This document shows positions 24,695 to 31,585 of a DNA stretch of 45,064 nt, in pieces. The notes under the pieces were generated by a model that had not been told where the DNA came from, did no database searches, and worked only from the letters and a program-made list of their open reading frames with translations. The translations under genes were made by a program, and so were the position numbers. Each line of letters opens with the position of its first letter. Positions within the stretch are counted from its first letter, which is position 1. The DNA is from Olsenella sp. SW781 (GTDB lineage Bacteria > Actinomycetota > Coriobacteriia > Coriobacteriales > Atopobiaceae): NCBI RefSeq assembly GCF_012027725.1, contig NZ_SJOU01000019.1:1-45064 (forward strand), given 5' to 3'.

Positions 24695-25148
24695 GGACCT
24701 GCCCGGCGTGACGAGCCTGCTGCGACAGGTGTTGGAGGTCCATGCCGCGGGACGGCCCGACCTCTTTCGGGCGGGGACCCGCAAGTACACGGACGAGGAG
24801 CTGCTGGCGATCTTCGCCGACGACGCGCGCCCGGTCTTCGTGGCGGTGGAGGAGGGCGCGGCCCCGGGGGAGGTGCTCGGGCACGCGTTCTGCGAGGTCC
24901 AGGACTTCCGCTTGAGCAACAACATGCAGCCGATCCTCTCGCTCTACGTGGACGACATCTGCGTGGACGAGCGGGCGCGCGGGAGGCACGTGGGGACGGC
25001 GCTCTATCATCGCGTTGTCGAGCATGCGCGCGAGCTGGGGTGCCACAACCTGACGCTCAACGTGTGGTCGTGCAACCCCGGGGCGCGCGCCTTCTATGAC
25101 GCGATGGGGCTCGTCCCGCAGAAGACGTGCCTGGAGCAGGTGCTGTGA
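24669..25148 (+). CDS. GNAT-family N-acetyltransferase
   Basis: A 159-residue acetyl-CoA-dependent acyltransferase. The GNAT core is visible: MMVRRAKDEDLPGVTSLLRQ (beta1-alpha1), LSLYVDDICVDERARGRHVG (beta4 and the R/Q-x-x-G-x-G/A pyrophosphate loop, here ARGRHVGTAL), then LTLNVWSCNPGARAFYDAMG (beta5-alpha4) with the Tyr that often acts as general acid. Acceptor unknown. AGGAGG lies 10 nt before ATG 24669. The start overlaps the end of the ATP-grasp gene and its TGA overlaps the next ATG (TGATG): translation is coupled on both sides. Confidence 0.88.
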   Translation: MMVRRAKDEDLPGVTSLLRQVLEVHAAGRPDLFRAGTRKYTDEELLAIFADDARPVFVAVEEGAAPGEVLGHAFCEVQDFRLSNNMQPILSLYVDDICVDERARGRHVGTALYHRVVEHARELGCHNLTLNVWSCNPGARAFYDAMGLVPQKTCLEQVL

Positions 25149-25702
25149 TGGCGCCGCGGGAGATGCGGCGCGCCCGCCGCGAGGTGACGGAGCTGGCCGA
25201 GCTGAGGTCGATCGTCGACCGGGCCCGAGTCCTGCACGTCGGCTCCTCGGACGACGAGGGGCCCTTCGTCGTGCCCATGAGCTTTGGCTACGAGGTGCTG
25301 GGCGAGAAGGACGACGAGCCGCGCTGGGTCTTCTGGATGCACTCCGCGGGAGAGGGGCGCAAGGTCGAGGCGTGGGACGCCGACCCGACGGTCGCGCTTG
25401 AGTTCGACGTGCCCGCGGGCGTGATCGAGGGCGATTTCGCCTGTGCGTATTCGTATGCGTACGAGAGCGTCATGGCGGTCGGCGCCATCTCGCACGTGAC
25501 AGGGGCGGAGGAGAAGGTCCGCGGGCTCACGCGCATCATGGAGCACATGGCGCCCGGGGCGCCCGTCTCGTTCTCCGAGGCGGCGCTCGAGCGCACCGCC
25601 GTGTGGCGCGTCGACGTCACGCGCCTCACGGGCAAGCGTCGCGACGCGCCAGCGGCGTCAGGTTCGTTTGGCGCGCCGGACGGGCGCGCCAAACGAACCT
25701 GA
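25148..25702 (+). CDS. Pyridoxamine 5'-phosphate oxidase-like flavin-binding protein
   Basis: A 184-residue protein of the PPOX/NimA-like split-barrel fold, usually binding FMN. MRRARREVTELAELRSIVDR, VLHVGSSDDEGPFVVPMSFG, FWMHSAGEGRKVEAWDADP and ALEFDVPAG match 5-nitroimidazole-reductase (NimA)-like relatives. Function likely redox on a small molecule; antibiotic detoxification is only one option. The last 18 or so residues (from about APAASGSFG) are encoded by an inserted palindrome (25648-25712), which also provides the TGA stop. The ancestral protein was therefore probably shorter or ended differently. Last gene of the 22094 operon. Confidence 0.85.
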   Translation: MAPREMRRARREVTELAELRSIVDRARVLHVGSSDDEGPFVVPMSFGYEVLGEKDDEPRWVFWMHSAGEGRKVEAWDADPTVALEFDVPAGVIEGDFACAYSYAYESVMAVGAISHVTGAEEKVRGLTRIMEHMAPGAPVSFSEAALERTAVWRVDVTRLTGKRRDAPAASGSFGAPDGRAKRT

Positions 25703-25712
25703 CGCCGCTGGC
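25648..25712. repeat. Module B palindrome inside the 3' end of a gene
   Basis: Perfect 30-bp arms (25648-25677 and 25683-25712) containing GCGGCGTCAGGTTCGTTTGGC, with a 5-nt loop. The left arm, the loop and part of the right arm are read as the C-terminus of the PPOX-like protein; the stop TGA (25700-25702) is within the right arm's CCTGACG. Confidence 0.95.
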
Positions 25713-25716
25713 AAAG

Positions 25717-25773
25717 CGTGCAAAGGGGGCCGTGCAAAGGGGACAGGCACTTTTGCACGGCCCCCTTTGCACG
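25717..25773. repeat. Module A inverted repeat
   Basis: Arms 25717-25738 (CGTGCAAAGGGGGCCGTGCAAA) and 25752-25773 are a perfect 22-bp inverted repeat around a GGGGACAGGCACT loop. It lies directly after the module B palindrome, so both fill the gap between the convergent PPOX-like and cysE genes and could act as a bidirectional terminator structure. Confidence 0.9.
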
Positions 25774-25779
25774 GCCGCG

Positions 25780-26430
25780 CTACTTCTCCACGAGCCAGCT
25801 CTTGCCGGAGTCGTCGGTGACGCAGACCACGTCGTCGAAGAGCGGGCACTCACGCGTGCGCACCACGCGGGCGGGATTGCCCACGACGGTGGTGTGAGGA
25901 GGGACGTCGTCCACCACCACCGAGCCGGCCCCTACGCGGGCGCCGTCTCCCACCGTGATGGTGCCGAGGAGGATGGAGCCGGCCCCGACGAGCACGTTGT
26001 CGCCGAGGGTGGGGTGGCGCTTGCCGCCGTGCTTGCCGGTCATGCCGAGGGTGGCGCCGTGGTACATGAGGCAGTCGTCCCCGATGACGGCGGTTCCGCC
26101 GATGACCACGCCGACGCCATGGTCGATGGTGAATCGACGGCCGATCCGCGCGGCGGGATGGATGTCGGCGCCGTACCTGATGCGAGAGCGCATGGCGAGC
26201 CAGAGCGCGAGCGATCGATGCCCCCGCTCGTAGAGCCAGTGCTGGATACGGTAGGCGCGCACGATGCGATAGCCCGCCGAGAAGCGCGTGATGTCGGAGA
26301 CGCTGTCGGCGGAAGGGTCGCGCGCGAAGGCCGCCTCGGCGTCCTCGCGGATCATGGCGCGCAGGCCGAGCCGCGCGTCCTTCTCGCCCTGTGCCGGGGT
26401 GCTCGCGGTGACCATGGCGACGGCGCCCAT
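25780..26430 (-). CDS. cysE: Serine O-acetyltransferase
   Basis: A 216-residue enzyme making O-acetyl-L-serine from serine and acetyl-CoA, the precursor for cysteine. An N-terminal helical part (about residues 20-75) precedes the left-handed beta-helix with hexapeptide repeats: RYGADIHPAARIGRRFTIDH, VVIGGTAVIGDDCLMYHGAT with catalytic His, GKHGGKRHPTLGDNVLVGAG, then VVGNPARVV. Short-form CysE as in many anaerobes. Its ATG overlaps the cysK stop (ATGA at 26430), so the two are translationally coupled and probably form the cysteine synthase pair. Confidence 0.94.
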   Translation of the reverse strand: MGAVAMVTASTPAQGEKDARLGLRAMIREDAEAAFARDPSADSVSDITRFSAGYRIVRAYRIQHWLYERGHRSLALWLAMRSRIRYGADIHPAARIGRRFTIDHGVGVVIGGTAVIGDDCLMYHGATLGMTGKHGGKRHPTLGDNVLVGAGSILLGTITVGDGARVGAGSVVVDDVPPHTTVVGNPARVVRTRECPLFDDVVCVTDDSGKSWLVEK

Positions 26431-27341
26431 CAGAGGTCCATCGAGAGGTAGCGCTCGCCCGTGTCGGGCAGGACGGCGACGATCGTCTTGCCTGCCATGT
26501 CGGGCCGCTCGGCGAGCGAGAGGGCGGCCGCGACGGCGGCGCCCGAGGAGATGCCCACGAGGATGCCGAGCTCCCCGGCGAGCCGCTTCATCGTGGCGAC
26601 GGCGTCGTCGGAGGCCACGGGCATGATCTCGTCTACGACCGAGCGGTCGAAGTTGCCGGGCACGAAGTTGGCGCCGATTCCCTGAATCTTGTGGGGGCCC
26701 GCCACGCCGCCGGCGAGCACCTGCGACTCCGCGGGCTCCACCGCGACGGCGCGGAGGCCGGGGTTCTTCTCCTTGAGGAAGCGAGTGGAGCCCGAGATGG
26801 TGCCGCCCGTTCCCACGCCGGCCACGAGGACGTCGACGGAGCCCTCGGTGTCGGCCCAGATCTCGGGCCCGGTGGTCTCGTAGTGGGCTCGGGGGTTGGC
26901 GGGGTTGTCGAACTGTCCCGCGATGATCGAGTTGGGGGTGGCGGCCGCGAGCTCCTCGGCGCGGGCGACGGCGCCGGCCATGCCCTCCGAGCCGGGCGTC
27001 AGCACGACCTCGGCGCCGTAGGCCGCGGCGAGGCGGCGGCGCTCGACGCTCATGGTCTCGGGCATGGTGAGGACGAGGTGATAGCCGCGGGCGGCGGCGA
27101 CCATGGCGAGGCCGACGCCGGTGTTGCCGCTCGTGGGCTCGATGATGGTGCCCCCGGGGGCGAGGCGCCCCTCGCGCTCCGCGGCGTCGACCATGGCGCG
27201 GGCGATGCGGTCCTTCGCGGAGCCGCCGGGGTTGGCGGCCTCGAGCTTTCCGAGGATGGTGACGGGGCTGCTGGTGAGGTCGGAGAGGTCCACCAGGGGG
27301 GTGGAGCCAACGAGGGCCTCGACGGTGCGTGCGTGACGCAT
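26430..27341 (-). CDS. cysK: Cysteine synthase (O-acetylserine sulfhydrylase)
   Basis: A 303-residue PLP enzyme that replaces the acetyl group of O-acetylserine with sulfide to give cysteine. Seen: LEAANPGGSAKDRIA with the Schiff-base Lys, PTSGNTGVGLAMVAA, the phosphate-binding GVGTGGTISG and the late SSGAAVAAAL. Length as CysK (about 305). AAGGAGG precedes ATG 27341; an in-frame ATG at 27461 has no such site. First gene of cysK-cysE. Upstream, AGGAATTACGCTCCT (27440-27454) is a small imperfect palindrome that could be an operator; no T-box or riboswitch fold is apparent. Confidence 0.95.
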   Translation of the reverse strand: MRHARTVEALVGSTPLVDLSDLTSSPVTILGKLEAANPGGSAKDRIARAMVDAAEREGRLAPGGTIIEPTSGNTGVGLAMVAAARGYHLVLTMPETMSVERRRLAAAYGAEVVLTPGSEGMAGAVARAEELAAATPNSIIAGQFDNPANPRAHYETTGPEIWADTEGSVDVLVAGVGTGGTISGSTRFLKEKNPGLRAVAVEPAESQVLAGGVAGPHKIQGIGANFVPGNFDRSVVDEIMPVASDDAVATMKRLAGELGILVGISSGAAVAAALSLAERPDMAGKTIVAVLPDTGERYLSMDL

Positions 27342-27482
27342 GGGTGCCTCCTTCGCGATATGTGCTGGTCGCGAGGTGTCGCCGGACGGCGATGTGCTCG
27401 CTTCGCTAAGGGTGGCACGTATAAACCCTCTGTGCAAGTAGGAATTACGCTCCTGAAACATCCCCGCGCCGGGTGTGCCATC

Positions 27483-27563
27483 CGCGTCATGCCATCTGCG
27501 TCAGGTTTGTTTGGCACGCCGGGCAGGCGTGCCAAACAAACCTGACGCAGATGGCATGACGCG
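27483..27563. repeat. Perfect 38-bp palindrome (module B)
   Basis: Arms 27483-27520 and 27526-27563 match perfectly around a 5-nt loop and contain GCGTCAGGTTTGTTTGGCACG. It ends 1 nt before the stop codon of the pth2 gene (27565) and lies upstream of cysK on the same strand. Confidence 0.97.
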
Positions 27564-27564
27564 G

Positions 27565-27999
27565 CTAGTAGAGGGGGAGCTCGCCGGTCAGGGGGTCGAT
27601 CGTCTCGGCGGGAAGCGGCTCGAAGGCGAGGCAGGTGTAGGTGGGCTCGCCGTGGAACTCCGTGTGGCCGGCGTCGCGGACGAGCGCGACGGCAAGCCCG
27701 AGCTCGCGCCCGCGCGCGGCGAGGTCGAGCAGCTCCTCCTCGGAGTCCACATAGACGCAGACCTTGGCCACGCCGGCGTCGAACCAGTCCGTGAGCGGGC
27801 TGCGATCCGCGTCCGCATGCTCGAGCCAGGCCCAGCCGTCCGTCGCGCGGAGCTGGCCTGCGCGGCCCTCGCGCACGAGCGCCATGAGGGTCGCCTCCAC
27901 GCACGCGTGACCGGCCTGCGCGGCAATCTTGCCCTTGCGCATCTTGAGGTCGCGGCGCATGACGATCATCTGCTTCGAGAGGTAGCTGCTGGATGGCAT
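27565..27999 (-). CDS. Pth2-type (archaeal/eukaryotic-like) peptidyl-tRNA hydrolase
   Basis: A 144-residue PTH2-superfamily protein. The family's conserved core is plain: KQMIVMRRDLKMRKGKIAAQ followed by AGHACVEA, VCVYVDSEEELLDLAARG, and VRDAGHTEFHGEPTYTCLAF. Family enzymes release peptides from peptidyl-tRNA or act on related substrates; bacteria usually rely on the unrelated Pth1. Catalytic Lys (MRKGK), Asp (VRDAG) and Thr (GHTEF) are present. The start at 27999 follows GGAG; the longer in-frame start at 28164 would translate the repeat array and is rejected. Flanked on both sides by palindromes. Confidence 0.87.
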   Translation of the reverse strand: MPSSSYLSKQMIVMRRDLKMRKGKIAAQAGHACVEATLMALVREGRAGQLRATDGWAWLEHADADRSPLTDWFDAGVAKVCVYVDSEEELLDLAARGRELGLAVALVRDAGHTEFHGEPTYTCLAFEPLPAETIDPLTGELPLY

Positions 28000-28049
28000 A
28001 TCGGCTCCAATCTGTGCGGGATGGTGGCAGGGACGGACGTGCGAGGGGG

Positions 28050-28187
28050 CGTGCAAAGGGGACAGGCGTGCAAAGGGGACGGGCGTGCAAAGGGGACGGG
28101 CGTGCAAAGGGGACAGGCACTTTTGCACGGGCGTGCCGTGCAAAAGTGCCTGTCCCCTTTGCACGCCCGTCCCCTTTGCACGCCCCC
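28050..28187. repeat. Tandem 17-bp array folded into a large inverted repeat (module A)
   Basis: Four uninterrupted units CGTGCAAAGGGGACRGG occupy 28050-28117. A hairpin centre (CACTTTTGCAC with its complement GTGCAAAAGTG, 28118-28148) follows, then two inverted units at 28149-28165 and 28166-28182. No unique spacers separate the units. The array lies between pth2 and the CDF gene (28192), on whose stop it abuts. Confidence 0.95.
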
Positions 28188-28191
28188 TCGC

Positions 28192-29370
28192 CTACTGCCT
28201 CGGGGAGACGTAGGACTCGTCGACGGTGATCTTGCAGATGGCGCGCGGATAGTGGCCGCGCACGAGCTCGGAGACGCGGGCGCGCAGCTCGGAGGCGCTG
28301 AGCGCGCAGTCGGTCGGCCGCACGCAGTCAAAGATCACGTTGGTGTGCGTGGGGCCGGGGACGCAGCGCAGGTCGTGGATCGAGAGCCGCTCGTCGATGC
28401 CCTTCACGGCGAGGTCGATCCAGTGGCGCATGTCGCGCACCTGCGGGTCGTTGGTGACGATGGGGTCGTAGTGGAGCGTCATCACGAGCCCCTCGTCGTC
28501 CTTGAAGTCCTGCTCGATGTTGTCGAGAAGGTCGTGCTGGTCAAGCGGGTTCCCCTCGGCCGCCATCTCCACGTGCGCGCTCGCGAACTGGCGGCCGGGG
28601 CCGTAGTCGTGGACCATGAGGTCGTGCGTCCCGAGCACGCCGGGATAGCTCATGATCTTGTTGCGGATGTGCTCGACGTAGGCCGGGTCGGGGACCTTGC
28701 CCAGAAGCGGGCTCACGGCCTCCCGGACGAGCTGCACGCCGCTCCAGAGGATGAAGCCGCCCACGGCCAGGCCCGCCCAGCCGTCGAGGTCGACGCCGAC
28801 GAGCTGCGAGACGACGGCGGACGCGAGGACCGCCGCCGTGGCGATGACGTCGTTTCTCGAGTCCACGGCCGTGGCCTCGAGGGTCTCCGAGGAGATGGCG
28901 CGCCCGAGGCGTCGGTTGAACGCCGCCATCCAGAGCTTGACCGCCATCGAGCCCACGAGCACGACGACCACGGCCGGCCCGAACTCGGTGGGCTCGGGGC
29001 TCATGATCTTCTCGACGGAGGAGCCGACCAGGTTGATGCCGATGGCGCATACCAGGACGGCGACGACGAGGCCCGCCAGGTACTCGTAGCGGCCATGGCC
29101 GTAGGGGTGGTCCTCGTCCGCGGGCCGGCTCGCGAGCTTGAAGCCGAGCAGGCTCACCACGTTGCTCGAGGCGTCGGAGAGGTTGTTGACCGCGTCGGCG
29201 ACGATGGAGACCGAGCCGGACACGAGCCCGACGGCGCCCTTCCCCACGCAGAGGAGGACGTTGCAGACGATGCAGGTGATGCTCGCCACGAGCCCGTAGC
29301 GCGTGCGCACCGCGGGGTCCCCCGTGTCATCCGCGTTGGGGACAAACGTCCGTATCAGCCAGCTCGTCAT
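28192..29370 (-). CDS. Cation diffusion facilitator, manganese-type (MntE-like)
   Basis: A 392-residue CDF exporter with six transmembrane helices (about residues 25-225) and a long C-terminal cytosolic domain. Metal-site residues can be read: Asn62-x3-Asp66 in TM2 (VNNLSD) and Asp170-x3-Asp174 in TM5 (DSRND). Zinc CDFs have His-x3-Asp in TM5; Asn/Asp plus Asp/Asp is the Mn-CDF pattern seen in pneumococcal MntE. The C-terminal half (residues 290-392) extends beyond the minimal CDF fold and carries THTNVIFDCVRP. Start at 29370 follows GGGGAG. TATACT on the minus strand (29413-29408) may be the -10 box. Confidence 0.9.
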   Translation of the reverse strand: MTSWLIRTFVPNADDTGDPAVRTRYGLVASITCIVCNVLLCVGKGAVGLVSGSVSIVADAVNNLSDASSNVVSLLGFKLASRPADEDHPYGHGRYEYLAGLVVAVLVCAIGINLVGSSVEKIMSPEPTEFGPAVVVVLVGSMAVKLWMAAFNRRLGRAISSETLEATAVDSRNDVIATAAVLASAVVSQLVGVDLDGWAGLAVGGFILWSGVQLVREAVSPLLGKVPDPAYVEHIRNKIMSYPGVLGTHDLMVHDYGPGRQFASAHVEMAAEGNPLDQHDLLDNIEQDFKDDEGLVMTLHYDPIVTNDPQVRDMRHWIDLAVKGIDERLSIHDLRCVPGPTHTNVIFDCVRPTDCALSASELRARVSELVRGHYPRAICKITVDESYVSPRQ

Positions 29371-29420
29371 GCCAATCTCCCCCTGCCATCTTGTTCGGCA
29401 AGGGAGAAGTATACCCACAT

Positions 29421-30521
29421 TCAGCGGATGCGAGCGGCCCTGAGCAGGGGAATCCTCACAAGCTGGTCGAGGGCGAGAAGGGCGGCGAGAAGGATGAGGC
29501 TCCAGACGACGCCCGTGGCGAGAAGGGCGGCCTCCCCGTGATCGAGCGCCGCGAGGCAGAGGTCCCAGCCGAAGGAGCGCCAGAGCGGGGAGAGGAGCGC
29601 CTGGGCGACGTAGAAGCCGAGTATGGAGGAGGCGAGCCGGCGCAGGAGCGCGGACAGGCGCGGGGGCATGCGGTCGTCGGCGCGCGCGGCGGCAACGGCG
29701 ACCGAGCAGACGGCGAGCGCGAAGGAGAGGGCCGAGGTCGACTTGAACGAGAGCGCCACGAGGAGGTCCGTGTTGCCCGCGAGGGCTGCCGCGGCCTCCA
29801 CGGCGACGGTCAGCCCCGAGCAGCAGGCGAGCGCGATCCCGGGTCGGGGAAGCCCGCGCTCGGCGAGCGCGCCGCCCACGAGAAACGCCGCGAGATAGCT
29901 GACGGCGCTCATGAGCTTGCGCCACTCGAGGAGGTTGCGCACCTCGTCTCCCGGGGAGACGAAGGCGATGTAGGCGTTGACCGCAAAGACGCAGGCCGCA
30001 AGCGCCCAGACGACGGCGACGGGGCGGCGCAGGCGTCTCCAGACCCAGCCGATGAGGGGCGTGGCGAGCACGATGACGAGATAGACCCAGATGAACTCGA
30101 GCCAGGAGAAGACCCAGAGCGGGCTCTCGAGCGAGATGCCCTCGATGGGGACGACCCAGGCGTCGACTGCGAGCGCGCCCAGGACGTAGAGGGCGACGGT
30201 CAGGAGGATGGTGGCCGCACGTCGCGCGGCGCCCCTCGCCTGCTCGCGCCAGTAGCCCGGCTCGCCCGAGCGCGCTGCGGCGCGCGGCACGAGGAAGAGG
30301 CCCGAGATGAGGAAGAAGACGTGGTTGCCGTATGAGCCGAGGAGGTTGACGCACCCGAGCGTCGCGAGCATGCCGGGGCTCGTCACCCAGACGTCCCAGG
30401 CGTCGACCGTCGCGGCGGAGAACCACGGCTGGAAGGTGTGGAAGACGGCGATGCCGAGAATGGCCACGAGCCTGAGCGCCTCGATGCGCGCGTTGCGAGG
30501 GGCCTGGGCGTTCTCGGTCAT
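29421..30521 (-). CDS. Acyltransferase family membrane protein
   Basis: A 366-residue polytopic protein of the acyltransferase_3 (OafA/NodX-like) type. It begins RIEALRLVAILGIAVFHTFQ, where the His in TM1 is the catalytic-site residue typical for the family, continues with GNHVFFLISGLFLVPR and has about ten hydrophobic helices. Such proteins transfer acetyl or succinyl groups to surface carbohydrates, lipids or peptidoglycan; the acceptor is unknown. Start at 30521 follows AGGA. It lies 50 nt upstream of the CDF gene, same strand. Confidence 0.87.
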   Translation of the reverse strand: MTENAQAPRNARIEALRLVAILGIAVFHTFQPWFSAATVDAWDVWVTSPGMLATLGCVNLLGSYGNHVFFLISGLFLVPRAAARSGEPGYWREQARGAARRAATILLTVALYVLGALAVDAWVVPIEGISLESPLWVFSWLEFIWVYLVIVLATPLIGWVWRRLRRPVAVVWALAACVFAVNAYIAFVSPGDEVRNLLEWRKLMSAVSYLAAFLVGGALAERGLPRPGIALACCSGLTVAVEAAAALAGNTDLLVALSFKSTSALSFALAVCSVAVAAARADDRMPPRLSALLRRLASSILGFYVAQALLSPLWRSFGWDLCLAALDHGEAALLATGVVWSLILLAALLALDQLVRIPLLRAARIR

Positions 30522-30698
30522 GGGGTCCTTTCGTCGTGGTGGGGTCAAGTATACGTCCGCGACCCTGGTTGCGCGAATCTGCCACGAATCCGACGGAGGG
30601 CGTCGTTTCCGGAGGAACGGCAGGTGGGAGGGCGAGAAGTGCCGTCTTGCGGGCATTCTCGCCCCTGCGGCGGCGTCCCGCCCTTCTGCTCCGGCCCC

Positions 30699-30704
30699 TA
30701 GAAT
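30699..30704 (+). promoter_or_regulatory. -10 box ahead of the prepilin peptidase gene
   Basis: TAGAAT lies 33 nt before the ATG at 30737; the -35 position holds no recognisable box. Confidence 0.35.
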
Positions 30705-30736
30705 GCCCACAAGGACGGCGGAAGAGGGGAGAGACG

Positions 30737-31255
30737 ATGGGGCTTGTCGTTGTGTCCGCCTGGGTGGCCGCCCGCGCCGTGCTCGCGGTGGCGCTCGGGC
30801 TGGCGGCCATCGAGGACCTTGCGCGCAGGGTCATCCCGGACGGGTGCTCGGTCGCGGTGGCGGCGTCGGGGGCCGCGTCGGTCGTGGCGCGGGCGGCGGC
30901 GGGCGAGGCGGCCGGCGCGCTCGTGGCAGACGCGCTCGCGGGGGCGCTCGCGACGCTCGCCGTGATGCTCGGCGCGGCGCTCGCCTCGTGGCGGGCGCGG
31001 GGGACGCCCGGCGTCGGGGGAGGGGACGTCAAGCTGCTCGGTGCGGTCGGGGTGTGGCTCGGCCCCGCGTGGGGGCTCGCCGCCGTCGCGCTCTCCTGCA
31101 CGGCGGCGCTCGTCCTTTGGGGCGCGGCGCGGCTCGTTCGGAGGGCCGTCGGGGCCGGCGCGGCGCGCGGCGCAGCGGCGGGTGCGGGCGTGCCCCTCGC
31201 GCCGGGAATCGCGGTGACGACCCTGGGGATCGTCCTTCTCGGCCTGCCGCGGTGA
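30737..31255 (+). CDS. A24-family prepilin peptidase (peptidase-only, CpaA/TadV-like)
   Basis: A 172-residue membrane aspartyl protease with about four to five helices. The two catalytic Asp motifs are present: AAIEDLARRVIPDG (first Asp, with the typical R-x-I-P that follows) and VGGGDVKLLGAVG (the GxGD motif). No N-terminal methyltransferase domain, so it is the short form used in Tad/Flp or type IV-like systems. No pilin or pilus assembly gene is within this window, so its substrate must be encoded elsewhere. Codons are strongly GC-biased. Start chosen after GGGGAGAG. Confidence 0.85.
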   Translation: MGLVVVSAWVAARAVLAVALGLAAIEDLARRVIPDGCSVAVAASGAASVVARAAAGEAAGALVADALAGALATLAVMLGAALASWRARGTPGVGGGDVKLLGAVGVWLGPAWGLAAVALSCTAALVLWGAARLVRRAVGAGAARGAAAGAGVPLAPGIAVTTLGIVLLGLPR

Positions 31256-31585
31256 GGCCTCGGCGGCGGCCGCTCGCCGCGCGTCTGACGGCAAAGCCCG
31301 ACGTAGAGGGCCTGCGGCATGCCGTCTGCGACATTCTGCGCGCACATCGGGCGCGCGAGGGTTATATCTAGGATGTCGCCACCCGTGCCACCGCGCCGGG
31401 CGCGCGACGCATTCGGGCACGACGGCCCCCGACCGTCGTGCCTGGGAGGTCCCCGCGGCGGGGCGGCGCGAACGGCCCGCCCCGCCGCTGAGCGGCGGCC
31501 CCGCTGGGTCGTCACGGACGCGGCCCGCCGCCCGAACGCCGTCGTTCGGAGCCGCTAGAATGAGGGGACGAGGAGAGGGGACACC
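31256..31585. other. 330-base intergenic stretch, GC-rich with hairpins
   Basis: I see no convincing gene. There are several GC-rich self-complementary segments (for example around 31455-31500), a TTATATCTAGGAT stretch at about 31361-31373 that could be a promoter, and TAGAAT at 31556-31561 just ahead of metF, giving a predicted leader of about 18 nt. No cobalamin-riboswitch B12 box or SAM-riboswitch pattern was found. Confidence 0.5.

Noticed and set aside
22010-24925. A 971-codon open frame on the minus strand opposite the hydrolase/ATP-grasp genes
   Set aside because: It is an antisense shadow. The Gly/Leu/Arg-rich stretch is the complement of the Lys/Ala tail, it has no recognisable motif, and the plus-strand genes have clear family signatures and ribosome-binding sites.
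27342-27482. T-box or cysteine-responsive riboswitch ahead of cysK
   Set aside because: No T-box sequence (AGGGTGGNACCGCG-like) or terminator pair. GGGTGGCAC at 27410 matches only part of the T-box core, lies on the opposite strand to the gene and has no supporting structure.
28050-28187. CRISPR array
   Set aside because: The 17-bp units are contiguous without spacers, part of the array is inverted, and no cas genes are present.
28192-31515. A single 1107-codon protein ending in the CDF sequence
   Set aside because: The CDF start at 29370 has a GGGGAG site and begins the family sequence. The extension would run antisense through the acyltransferase gene in a different frame with repetitive Pro/Arg/Ala.
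31256-31585. Cobalamin or SAM riboswitch ahead of metF; also the metH leader 33170-33492
   Set aside because: I looked for the B12 box and the SAM-I core and found neither. The metH leader is occupied by a repeat element.
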